Part shown: piece by piece, positions 1 through 7,924 of the stretch | How positions within the stretch are numbered: the first letter of the stretch is position 1 | Layout: the number at the start of each line of letters is the position of its first letter | NCBI GenBank assembly: GCA_041908765.1 | Contig: JAYREU010000050.1 | Location: 1-14,549 of the forward strand | Source: CAYUST01 sp041908765 | GTDB taxonomy: Bacteria; Patescibacteriota; Gracilibacteria; Absconditabacterales; Absconditicoccaceae | Direction of reading: 5' to 3' | Length of the DNA stretch: 14,549 nucleotides | The notes under the pieces: generated by a model | What the model was told of the DNA's origin: nothing | Databases searched by the model: none | The model's input: only the letters and a program-made list of their open reading frames with translations | Translations under genes and position numbers: made by a program

Positions 1-82
1 AATTCCTCATTATAGTGATGAGCATTGGTGGTTTAGAGTACGTCAGCAGTTGCAGACTTTCTTTAATGTTAGACAATATTAG
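1..82 (+). CDS. 3' end of an unidentified protein upstream of the pilin-like gene (partial)
   Basis: An open frame enters from the left edge (codons begin at position 2) and ends at TAG, 80-82. Only 26 residues are visible; they end in RQQLQTFFNVRQY. This tail contains Trp, Phe and Arg and matches no family I know. The stop lies two bases before the ATG of the next gene, so the two are probably cotranscribed and perhaps translationally coupled. Since the next gene is PilX-like, this may be another minor pilin or pilus-assembly gene, but that rests on context alone. Confidence 0.5.
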   Translation, partial: IPHYSDEHWWFRVRQQLQTFFNVRQY

Positions 83-87
83 TCATG
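80..87 (+). promoter_or_regulatory. TAGTCATG stop-start junction
   Basis: The upstream stop TAG and the downstream ATG are separated by TC. The same 8-mer joins dnaE to its downstream gene (2120-2127, minus strand). No Shine-Dalgarno sequence precedes the ATG, so reinitiation by the terminating ribosome is a plausible route. That mechanism is inference. Confidence 0.4.
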
Positions 88-909
88 AAAAAGAAAGGCA
101 ATATCATGCTCTTAGTATTATTTATTATGATGGTATCGTCTCTCTTGGGATTGCTTATTTCCCATTATACGAATAATTTGATTAGTATTTCTAGGTTATT
201 TAATGACTATTACAAAGCATATTATTATGCATACGGAGGTTTAGAGTTATGACTCGCACAGACCAAGAATCACGGATATTGATTCGAGGATGCCTTGACG
301 TTTACTACTTTTTCTGGCTGTGTCGTGGGAACGGGGTGTAGATTCACTATGGATATAAGTTCTCGTCAGTTTACCATCAGTGATGATACTACGGATTTAG
401 CGGACTGTGCAGAAGCCATGTCTGAGGAGACATATTATACCTTGTCAGAAGGTGAAGCATTGATTGTGCCACTATTTTGGGATAATACGGCTGGATTTGC
501 TACTCCAGCGTATACTATCGTAGCAGATGCAGACTTGATTGCTATGACGCCCGCATTATATACGACATGAACAGCTCTTGAAACATATGGTATCAAGATT
601 TTGGATGAAGAACTTGAAAACTACAATACGAGTGTAGAATGAGAAGTGGGTAATCCTGATCCTTATAGCTTTGCCTCAGATATTAGTGGATATGCAAGTA
701 GTGCAGTCAACAAAAACTATCTTATCTTCACTAATGCATCAGGTGACGATAAGCAATACTGTCTAGAGCTCAATGATGCTGGTAATCCTTTGCCTGGTAA
801 ATATACTGTCATTACAAGTGTAGGTTATTATGGACATGCACAAGTATCACTTGGTGCTAATAAAACAAACCAATTACCCTCATATATCATTTATGGTGCT
901 ATAGACTAG
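85..909 (+). CDS. PilX-like type IV pilus minor pilin / pseudopilin-type protein
   Basis: 274 residues with UGA read as Gly; four in-frame TGA codons at 250, 280, 568 and 640; stop TAG. The N-terminus is a short basic leader, MKKKG, followed at once by a hydrophobic helix (about residues 6-27, NIMLLVLFIMMVSSLLGLL). This is the layout of a prepilin peptidase substrate, with cleavage expected after Gly5. The next segment, YYKAYYYAYGGLELGL, resembles the A-F-x-A-E-A-G-L-E-x-G stretch that follows the helix in PilX N-terminal family proteins. The Glu5 of classical pilins is absent, as is common in PilX-type proteins. The rest (residues 60-274) is a Thr/Ser/Asp-rich putative globular domain with several Cys. 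Expected role: minor component of a type IV pilus or related system at the inner membrane. The PilX assignment rests on N-terminal pattern only. Confidence 0.6.
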
Positions 910-913
910 AGAC

Positions 914-944
914 AAAAAAACCACCATAGGGTGGTATTTTGTTT
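914..944. terminator. Bidirectional intrinsic terminator between convergent genes
   Basis: A perfect 6-bp stem ACCACC (920-925) / GGTGGT (930-935) has a 4-base loop, with A-rich sequence on the left (914-919) and T-rich sequence on the right. Read on plus it ends the pilin-like transcript (stop at 909). Read on minus it gives GGTGGT followed by a T run and ends the dnaE operon transcript (last stop at 971). Placement exactly between two converging genes supports it. Confidence 0.85.
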
Positions 945-970
945 TGTGAATCATTATTTTGCAATTCCTG

Positions 971-1534
971 TTAGAGTTGATCATAGAGATCAGAAAGTTT
1001 TTCAGTTTTTTCTGCTTCTGCTTGTTTGCTCATTGCGTCTTTTTCTAGGTTGTCTAGTACTATTTGTCGCCTTTTGCTTCTACTATCTCTTTGTGCAATA
1101 ATAGCTTCTTTTTCTTTCTCGTCCTCTGCAATCAGAATATGTAAGTTCATCTGTTCTTCTGCGTAGATTTCATACAATCTCAGAATTTGGAATCCCCAAA
1201 GTTCAGAAACCTTCTTGACGACAATTTGCTCACCACTTTGGACTGAAATCAAAAACTCCGGTCCTTGCTCAGTATCATCAGTATCCAAGATACCATCGCT
1301 ACTAAAAGATCATCCTACTAGTTGCATCAAAAGTACCCAATCAAAATCATTTTTGAGCTCCTCAGGTACACGATAAGGGACAGTAGCAAACTTCCCGACA
1401 TACTCTGTATACCATAGCTGATCAGTAATCTCACCTGTGATAGCGCCAAAATATTTCTCGTATTTCTCCACAACCTCCTTTTTCTCAGGATTCTCTCTCA
1501 ATTCGTCGACAAAGGTCTTGAAACTAAAGATCAT
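971..1534 (-). CDS. Uncharacterised protein, last gene of the dnaE operon
   Basis: 187 residues, start ATG at 1534, stop TAA (971-973), with one in-frame TGA at 1310. That codon follows a GGN Gly (LVGG), so the frame runs straight through. I do not recognise the family. The N-terminal part is mixed (MIFSFKTFVDELRENPEKK, then YEKYFG). The middle holds a possible small beta-rich segment (EFLISVQSGEQIVVKKVSELWG). The C-terminal third (about residues 115-187) is highly charged, rich in Glu/Lys/Ala, and probably forms a long helix or coiled coil. There is no signal peptide or membrane segment. It lies 36 bases downstream of the previous gene on the same strand and upstream of a strong terminator, so it is probably the operon's last gene. 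An in-frame TTG at 1552 is an alternative start. The function is unknown. Confidence 0.6.
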
Positions 1535-1570
1535 AGTTACTGCATTACTCAATGAATAAAGAAGAGGAGA

Positions 1571-2122
1571 TTATTTGTTGGTCACCTGTTTGATTTTTGC
1601 AATCGTCTTGTGGATGGTAGCTATTTTTTGCGTAAGTTCTGGATGCTCTTCAAGTTGTTGTATCCAAGCCTTAGTCTTGGTAAGTAATGTAGCATAACGG
1701 GTTTCTAATTCTTTCAGGAGGTTTCAAACTTGTTCTTGAGAGAGGCTTTTTGCATCACTCTCCCATCCATGAAGTTTGGTTTGGAGATCACCAAGTTCAT
1801 CTTCTATCCATTGTCTGGTTTGGAGCCACTGCGCTTGCAAATCTATTTGTTTAGCATCTTCAACAATACCTTTGTTGAAATCAAGCAATGCTTGTCCCAT
1901 CAATTTCACTTTGTTGCCTAAATTTGGTTCTTTGATGACTGCTTTTTTGAGTTTGGTATCTTTCCTCCAGAGCGTAAGTAACTGTCCAAAAAAGAAGGCA
2001 AGAATTCATCGTTTCAATCATTTCATAACCGATCCAAGTAAACCAATAAAAACTGTCCTTAGTGTACAAAAAACAGGGGGTGTTTGCAAGAGCAATTCAC
2101 TATAATTGTTTTGTGCATGCAT
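1571..2122 (-). CDS. Uncharacterised membrane-associated coiled-coil protein downstream of dnaE
   Basis: 183 residues, start ATG at 2122, stop TAA (1571-1573), with in-frame TGA at 2018, 2006 and 1724. A short polar N-terminus leads into a hydrophobic stretch (about residues 23-51, containing SFIGLLGSVM and RGILAFFFGQLLTLW) that could be one membrane anchor or an amphipathic hairpin. It is followed by a basic patch (WRKDTKLKK). From about residue 75 to the end the sequence is Gln/Glu/Lys/Leu-rich with heptad-like spacing and repeated Trp (LQAQWLQTRQW), so a long coiled coil is likely. The start lies two bases after the dnaE stop, through the same TAGTCATG junction seen at position 80. No family is recognised, and a link to replication rests on operon position only. 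Confidence 0.6.
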
Positions 2123-2127
2123 GACTA
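2120..2127 (-). promoter_or_regulatory. TAGTCATG junction between dnaE and the downstream gene
   Basis: On the minus strand the dnaE stop TAG, the dinucleotide TC and the ATG of the next gene form TAGTCATG. It is identical to the junction at 80-87, and no Shine-Dalgarno sequence is visible. It is probably a coupling point, since an ATGA overlap cannot exist where UGA is a sense codon. Confidence 0.4.
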
Positions 2128-4989
2128 CCCAAGCAACTTTTGTATGTGAGAAAGACCAGTTGTATCTACCTTTGCCTCCAACTTTCCTATATGGATAGTG
2201 ATTTCCCCAGGATGTGCCTTGAGGATAGCGGGAATTTGAGTAATCAAATGCAGTGCGTCTGGTGTTTCAAAAGTAGTTGTAGAGATGGGTTGTTCTACAG
2301 GGGCACTTTTTTTGGTGATTTGGAGAGATGACACAGGGGGAGTTTGTTGCATAGGGGGAGGTGTTTGAATTCTTTCTTTTCTGACACTCATAACAGTGAG
2401 GTCAGGACGATAGAGATTACTTTTGGTTGCTTGTTCTCTAAGTTGTTCGAGTGAGAGTCCTATGATTTTGTCAATTTTGGGAGCTCTCATTCCTTTGAAG
2501 CCTTGTATATGGATGATATCAAAAGGCGCTAGGTCTAACTTATCTTGTAAATAGAGTTCCATAGTACCAGATATATCTTCGATTTGCATGAAATATCCTC
2601 ATTTCATCCCTCTATTTATTTCTTTGATGAAGCAGATGATTTTAAATTCTCCATAGTTCTCTCTGTCTTTGAACATACTAATGAAATTTACTTTCTGTTT
2701 GAGATAATCATACAGTCCATCAAAAGGATGCCCAGAGATGAGCGTCCCAAACACTTCATGTTCGTAGGCAAAAATACTCAAAAGTCCTGGTGAAGGGACA
2801 GGAGTCAGTTGGAGTGTTGCATCATCCATCATCAGTGTGTCGAAGAATCACGTTTGAGGTTGTGATGCATGTTTGACTCGTGCAAGTAATTCATCAATAT
2901 TCCCAAGCAACGTGAAGCGGTCACCAAAACTGTCTAAGGCTCAGGCTTTGATAAGTGCTTCAAGAGATTTTTTCTTGAGAAAAGGACCGGTTCTTTTGAG
3001 AAAATCAGTGAGTCCTGCATAGGGACCGCGTATACGTACTTCTTGTTCGAGTGCTTGAGCAACTTCAGAACCAACGCCCTTGATGGTCTTAAATCAAAGT
3101 TGAATAGCGTCGTCTACCGCTGCCACATGTTCGAAAGAGGTATGTACATCAGGCGCTTTGATCGTGTATCATTGCAAAAGAATTTCATCAATAAATTTGG
3201 CGAGCTTGTCAATTTCTTCTTCTACTGATCTCAGGAGTGCTGCGTGGAATTCAATAGGGTAGTGTGCTTTGAGATAGGCAGTTTGAAATGATATATATGC
3301 ATAGCAGGCAGCGTGAGACTTGTTGAAGGAGTAATCTGCTGCTGGTTCGATCATTTTTTCATAGACCCATTGGGCAGTCTGTGGTTTGTAATCTCTGTAT
3401 GCCTGTGCTCTGGCAATAAATTCACCTTTAATTTTTTCAATAACTTCTCTAATTTTCTTCCCCACTCATTTTCTGAGATTATCAGCTTCAGCCAATGAGA
3501 ATCATGCCATTGCCTGAACAATACGCATCAGCTGTTCTTGGTAGACAGCAATGCCATAGGTGATTTCCATAAAGGGTTGCAGGTCTTGGGTGAGCTTTTC
3601 TTTTTCTTGTTCCATGACAGCTTCACCATATATACGAGTAAGCTCTTCAATCAGGTCTTGCTCAATATAGCGTACTTGCTGAATACCGTGTTTTCTTTCT
3701 ACATAGTGTGGAATAAATTCCATAGGTCCTGGACGATAGAGTGCCCCCATAGCTGTGATATCATCAAACACAGTTGGTTTGAGTTTTTTGAGCCAGTTCT
3801 TCATACCATCTGACTCGAACTGAAAGACTCATGAGGTATCTCCGGTATGGAAAATCTTCTTGTAGGTATATGCATCATCCAAAGGAGGATGGAAAAGCAT
3901 CGTATCGGTGAACGAAGCAAGCATTTCGGGAAGTTCTTTTTGTTCTTTTTTGGCCTTAGCACGTATAATTTTGATGCAATTTTTAATAATCGTAAGATTT
4001 CTCAATCCCAAAAGATCCATTTTGAGAAGTCAGATTTCCTCGACGCTATGTCCGTCAAATTGTGCGACTGTTCTCGTTTCATCTCTCTGTTCTTTGCTTC
4101 CTGTTTTGGGAGGGTATTGAATGGGTGAAAAATCTGTCACGGGTGCTGGTGCTATGATCATACCACATGCGTGTACTCCTGTTTGTCTAACCGTTCCTTC
4201 TAATTTTTGAGCGATGATCAACGTATTTTTTATTCTATCGTCTTGCTCAATAAGTGATTTAAGATCGTCATTTGTCTTGAGTGAATCAGCAATAGTCTTA
4301 TCGGTGATCATGGCTGAGATTTTGTTGGACTGCTCGAAATTGACGCCCATAACTCTCGCCACATCCTTGAAAGCAGCTCTGGCAGCCATAGTCATGAAGG
4401 TACCAATATTGGCAACGTTTTCAGTTCCATATTTTTGTTTGATATATTCGATGACCTGTTCTCTCATGGTATCTTCAAAGTCCGTATCAATATCTGGCAT
4501 AGAAATACGTCCTGGATTGAGAAAACGTTCGAAGAGCAGATCATACGTGAGTGGATCAATGTCAGTAATTCAAATCACGTACGACAGCAGACTTCACGCA
4601 ACAGAACCTCTTCACGGTCCTACGACTATATTATTTGCCCTCGCCCAGTTGATATAGTCCTGTACTACCAAGAAATACGTGTCATAGCCCATTTCATGAA
4701 TCACTTTGAGTTCATATTCTAAGCGCTCGATATACTCAGCTTGAGACTTTTGTGAGGTAGGCAAGATACCAGTGCTTTGCGCTAGCAAAGTTTGCTTGTA
4801 GGGTGTGTATGTATCTCTCGTTGCAGATCGCAACTCGTCTAGTGAACATTGTTGGAGTGCTTTCGTAAGTTTCCCTCCAGATCTCATTTGTACACATGAA
4901 AAAAGTGTCTGCTCGTCTTGCGGTGTTCAAAAGAGATGTGCAAGTCAAGCATATGCTTTTCGACGTAATTCAAATTCACGAATTTCCAT
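2125..4989 (-). CDS. dnaE: DNA polymerase III alpha subunit (DnaE), apparently lacking the N-terminal PHP domain
   Basis: 954 residues in one frame with 14 in-frame TGA codons; stop TAG. This is the C-family replicative polymerase. Landmarks: ERLEYELKVIHEMGYDTYFL (about residues 95-114), GPGRGS around 126, catalytic Asp pair in MPDIDTDF (D168, D170), third Asp in KMDLLGLRNL (D325), then VFQFESDGM, RPGPMEF, TYGIAVYQEQLM, FNKSHAACYAYISFQTAYLK, KGVG, LIKAGALDSFG, SGHPFDG, an OB-fold region around 780-830 and a C-terminal domain after a Pro-rich linker (QTPPPMQQTPPVS). Typical DnaE is about 1,160 residues. Here the frame begins just before the palm (FELRRKAYAGL) and the roughly 270-residue PHP domain is missing. 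The frame stays open to 5224, but that stretch is AT-rich and shows no PHP motif. Start ATG 4989 is the best choice; TTG 5052 is possible. It is first gene of a minus-strand operon. Confidence 0.93.
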
Positions 4990-5095
4990 ACCAAATCAAA
5001 TTGTGTGAAAGTTTTTACAATATAGATATCTCTTGCTAAATTGAAATACCAAACCAGGGTAAAAATATTTTATCGCAATATATAATATCAGGTAA

Positions 5096-5124
5096 TTGTC
5101 AAAATAACTCAGAAAGATTATATT
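5096..5124 (+). promoter_or_regulatory. Sigma70-like promoter for glmS
   Basis: TTGTCA (5096-5101), a 17-base spacer and TATATT (5119-5124) match the sigma70 layout closely. Transcription would start near 5131, giving a leader of about 140 bases before the glmS ATG. I see no glmS-ribozyme-like or riboswitch structure in that leader. The 282-base gap 4990-5271 is AT-rich and otherwise holds only the minus-strand motif at 5159-5170. Confidence 0.45.
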
Positions 5125-5158
5125 ATGAGCTAATAGATTATTGTTAATTTTTATAAAA

Positions 5159-5170
5159 ATTATATGTCAA
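5159..5170 (-). promoter_or_regulatory. TTGACATATAAT motif upstream of dnaE
   Basis: The minus strand reads TTGACATATAAT about 170 bases before the dnaE start. The same 12-mer, inside a longer shared core TTATTGACATATAATT, occurs 87 bases before the adhesin gene (9905-9916, plus). It joins a -35-like and a -10-like hexamer with no spacer, so it is not a standard sigma70 promoter. It could be a regulator site, an unusual promoter or chance in AT-rich DNA. Confidence 0.3.
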
Positions 5171-5271
5171 TAATGTAATATATCTATTTTAATTATAGCC
5201 AATTTTTCTTGCTTGCGTTTTTCCTAGCATCTGTGTATGATGCAATTGTTTTATGTATATATCTGTTCACT

Positions 5272-7110
5272 ATGTGCGGAATATTCGGCTATGTAGGGAA
5301 GAAGTATGAGGTAAGTAGTGTATTGTTACATGGATTACAAAGGCTGGAGTACCGTGGTTATGATTCAGCGGGGATGTACGCAGCATCATTTGGAGAGCTA
5401 GCGCATACGTATAAGGCAGTTGGTAAAGTGAGTGCTTTGGTTGAAAAAATAGAAATTGCCCATGCAATCGCCTGAGAAATAGAGCCCGCGATGGGTGGGT
5501 ATGGGATAGCACATACGCGCTGGGCAACGCATGGGTGAATTACAGAACTCAATTGTCATCCCCATACAAGTAACGATGGGAAGTTCCATATTGTACACAA
5601 TGGTATTATCGAAAATTACTTACAACTAAAATTGCAGTTGCAAGCCAAGTGATACAGTTTTGTTTCTGAGACAGATACCGAAGTAATTGCTAACTTATTA
5701 CAAGAGGCGTATACATGAGACTTCTTGCAAGCGGTGCAACTTATGCTGGATCAGATTAGAGGCGCATATGCATTGCTCATAGTGCACGATGATCATCCAG
5801 GCGAGGTGATATGACTCAGGCGAGGTAGTCCATTGTTTTTTGGGTATGATATGACGGGAGAGTTTTTCTTCTCTTCAGATAGCCAAGCGTTGAGTGGGTA
5901 TGCGCACAAAGTTATTTACTTGGAAGATGGCGATTTGCTCCACTTCAAAGATGCAGATTATATTATTACCAGTGGAGGAATACCCCAGTTGAGGAAAATT
6001 GAGGAGTTAAATGCACAAGCGTTAGAAGCATCAAAAGGTAGTTTTAAGCATTTTATGCTCAAGGAGATTTTTGAGCAACCAAATATTATCAAGAGAATCT
6101 TCAAATGAAGAGTAGACTTTGAACACTATGGATTGGCTGCAGATGCTTTTCATGGTATGCAACATGAGTCGTATAGGCAAATAGCGTATGTTGGGTGCGG
6201 GACCTCATACCATGCATGACTTTTGGCGAGTATGCGATCGAGAGAGTTAGCTGGGATCGATACCAAGGCAGTTGTCTGAAGTGAGTATGCCAATAGTCGT
6301 TTATTATTACGTGATGATCTGTTGCATGTGTTTATCTCTCAGTCGGGCGAAACAGCAGATAGCATAGAGTGTCTCAAGAATATTAAGGAGTTAGGAGGCA
6401 AAACATTCGGGGTGGTCAATGTGGTTGGTTCTTCTATCGCTCGTATGACGGATAGTGGATTATTTACGAGAGCGGGTACGGAAATAGGCGTAGCATCCAC
6501 CAAGGCATTCACTGCACAAGCAGTTTGTCTCTTTTTGTTGGCCCTCTTTATGGGGAAAAACAGAAGCATGCCACCCCTCGTGTACAAACGTCTCCTCCGT
6601 GCACTTGAGCATCTTCCTATGCAGATTGAAGCAATTTTGGATCAGTCTGAATATATTGGTTCTGTAGCTCGTTCACTCATTGAGTACCCGAGTTTGTTTT
6701 TCTTGGGCAGACAATATCAATTGGCAGCAGCCTATGAATCGAGCTTGAAATTTAAAGAAATCACCTATCGTCATGCAGAAGCCTACCCACTTGGTGAGCT
6801 CAAACATGGGCCTTTGGCGATGATCGATGAGCAATGTCCGAGTATTATCTTTATGCCTGAGGATGATCTTTTTGAGAAAAATTGTTCTTCCGTACAAGAG
6901 ATTAAATCCAGGAAAGGTATGGTAGTGGCAATTAGTGATGTCAAAGTACCAGGTGCTGATTTACATATCACCGTCCCCAAGACTGTGCCTGAGCTGAGCC
7001 CATTATTGACCGTTGTTGCTGGGCAGTTACTTGCGTATCATGCTGCAGAACTGCTAGATAGAGATATTGATAAACCCAGAAATCTCGCTAAGAGCGTGAC
7101 GGTGAAATAA
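5272..7110 (+). CDS. glmS: Glutamine--fructose-6-phosphate aminotransferase (isomerizing), GlmS
   Basis: 612 residues (E. coli GlmS is 609), stop TAA, eight in-frame TGA codons (5473, 5536, 5650, 5716, 5812, 6106, 6217, 6277). It makes glucosamine-6-phosphate from fructose-6-phosphate and glutamine, the first step towards UDP-GlcNAc for cell-wall precursors. The start is fixed at 5272 because the N-terminal nucleophile Cys must follow Met (MCGIFGYVG); an upstream in-frame ATG at 5209 would bury it. Glutaminase motifs: YRGYDSAGM, HTRWATHGG, HNGIIENY, LRRGSPL. Isomerase SIS domains: FEQPNIIKR, CGTSYHAG (about 310-317), SQSGETADS (about 356), STKAF, AEAYPLGELKHGP (about 503-515, with the conserved Glu) and the C-terminus DKPRNLAKSVTVK. 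Two TGA codons fall on invariant Gly in THGG and YHAG. It is monocistronic, between its own promoter and a terminator at 7261. Confidence 0.96.
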
Positions 7111-7260
7111 ATCACCGATTTATGTCAACATCGAAGACCATATTCTGAGCGTTTTATGCTAACCAGAAGCTATCATTTTTTAGTGTATTCCACTTGTTTG
7201 CTGAAGTAATTTGTCCACTATTGCGAGTGAAATTTCAATATTATGTATTCTAATCTCTCA

Positions 7261-7323
7261 GCCCACACGTACTGATAGATATCCTGTCGAAGGAGGTCTA
7301 AGTATAGCTGTGGGCTTTTTTTT
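7261..7323 (+). terminator. Long hairpin intrinsic terminator downstream of glmS
   Basis: GCCCACA (7261-7267) pairs with TGTGGGC (7309-7315), followed by eight T (7316-7323). The long loop folds further: GTACT (7269-7273) with AGTAT (7301-7305), and GATATCCT (7278-7285) with AGGAGGTC (7291-7298) around loop GTCGA. Together they make a 55-base imperfect hairpin. The T run is on plus only, so it serves glmS. It sits 150 bases after the glmS stop; the stretch 7111-7260 has no ORF or clear structure. Confidence 0.75.
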
Positions 7324-7354
7324 GTTCATTTTTTTCCTAAGGTAATGATTGAGG

Positions 7355-7906
7355 TTATACTGCCAAGTGCGCACGTAATCTTTCAAACAGTTTCTTCGTG
7401 ACCGCATATGATTGTTTTTCTTCGAAGTTCATTTCTGCCAAGGTGCGATCTTGATCATTTGGGATGAAGATAGTATCTCGATGGTAACCGTTGGTGCCAC
7501 GAGGCGCCTCAGGAAGTTGACCTTCCACCGTCTCTTCAAAAAAGTGTGTATGTTCTCCATCATAATATCCCAATACCGTTGTCCACTGACAACCAAACTT
7601 ACCGAACTGTTTTGCTATCTGACAGGTTTTTTCTGCACCTACGGTTTTCTCAAACCAAAACTTAATAAAGGGTCCAGGAAAACCATTGAGGCAATCCAAA
7701 AAGAGTGATGCATCCATCACAAAACAGGGCTTTTGGATCTTTTCATAGGCGTAGGTAAGTTTATGGCTAACGATTTCTCTAGGGTCAAGTGACTGGATCT
7801 CTGGCACCTCGAAGTCTATGTGTTCTATGACGAAATCAGAGAGGAGTTGTTGTGCATCTGCTAGCTTGTTTTTGTTTTGGGTAACGAAGGTAAGTATTTG
7901 AGATAT
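7355..7906 (-). CDS. HAM1/RdgB/ITPA-like NTP pyrophosphatase, divergent; start codon unclear
   Basis: About 183 residues if counted from an ATA at 7906; stop TAA; no in-frame TGA. The fold family is indicated by the N-terminal nucleotide-binding motif (FVTQNKNKL, family T-x-N-x-x-K), LDPREIVSHKLTYAYEKI, SLFLDCLNGFPGPFIKFW (very close to the family's L-x-G-x-P-G-P-Y-I-K-W), APRGTNGYHRDTIFIP and RTLAEMNFEEKQ. Family members hydrolyse dITP, XTP and similar non-canonical purine NTPs, keeping them out of nucleic acids. Active-site neighbourhoods are altered: MDASL where EDTGL is usual, RDT for WDP, and no C-terminal S-H-R. No ATG, GTG or TTG in any frame lies between the thrS stop (7925-7927) and the FVTQN motif. 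The first in-frame GTG (7807) would delete that motif. The frame is the same as thrS, separated from it by one TAG. Activity is uncertain. Confidence 0.75.
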   Translation of the reverse strand: MSQILTFVTQNKNKLADAQQLLSDFVIEHIDFEVPEIQSLDPREIVSHKLTYAYEKIQKPCFVMDASLFLDCLNGFPGPFIKFWFEKTVGAEKTCQIAKQFGKFGCQWTTVLGYYDGEHTHFFEETVEGQLPEAPRGTNGYHRDTIFIPNDQDRTLAEMNFEEKQSYAVTKKLFERLRAHLAV

Positions 7907-7924
7907 GGTAGTGGTTAAGTTGTG

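Noticed and set aside
4214..4657. A 147-codon plus-strand ORF opposite dnaE
   Set aside because: It is antisense to the most conserved DnaE motifs and has no domain signal.
5209..5271. In-frame ATG at 5209 giving a longer GlmS
   Set aside because: GlmS needs its nucleophile Cys directly after the initiator Met, which only the ATG at 5272 provides.
5131..5271. glmS ribozyme or riboswitch in the glmS leader
   Set aside because: The AT-rich leader shows none of the ribozyme core or stable pairing I would expect.
5272..7110. glmS as a broken pseudogene with several stops
   Set aside because: All interruptions are TGA in one unbroken frame, two on invariant Gly, and other genes in the window behave the same way.
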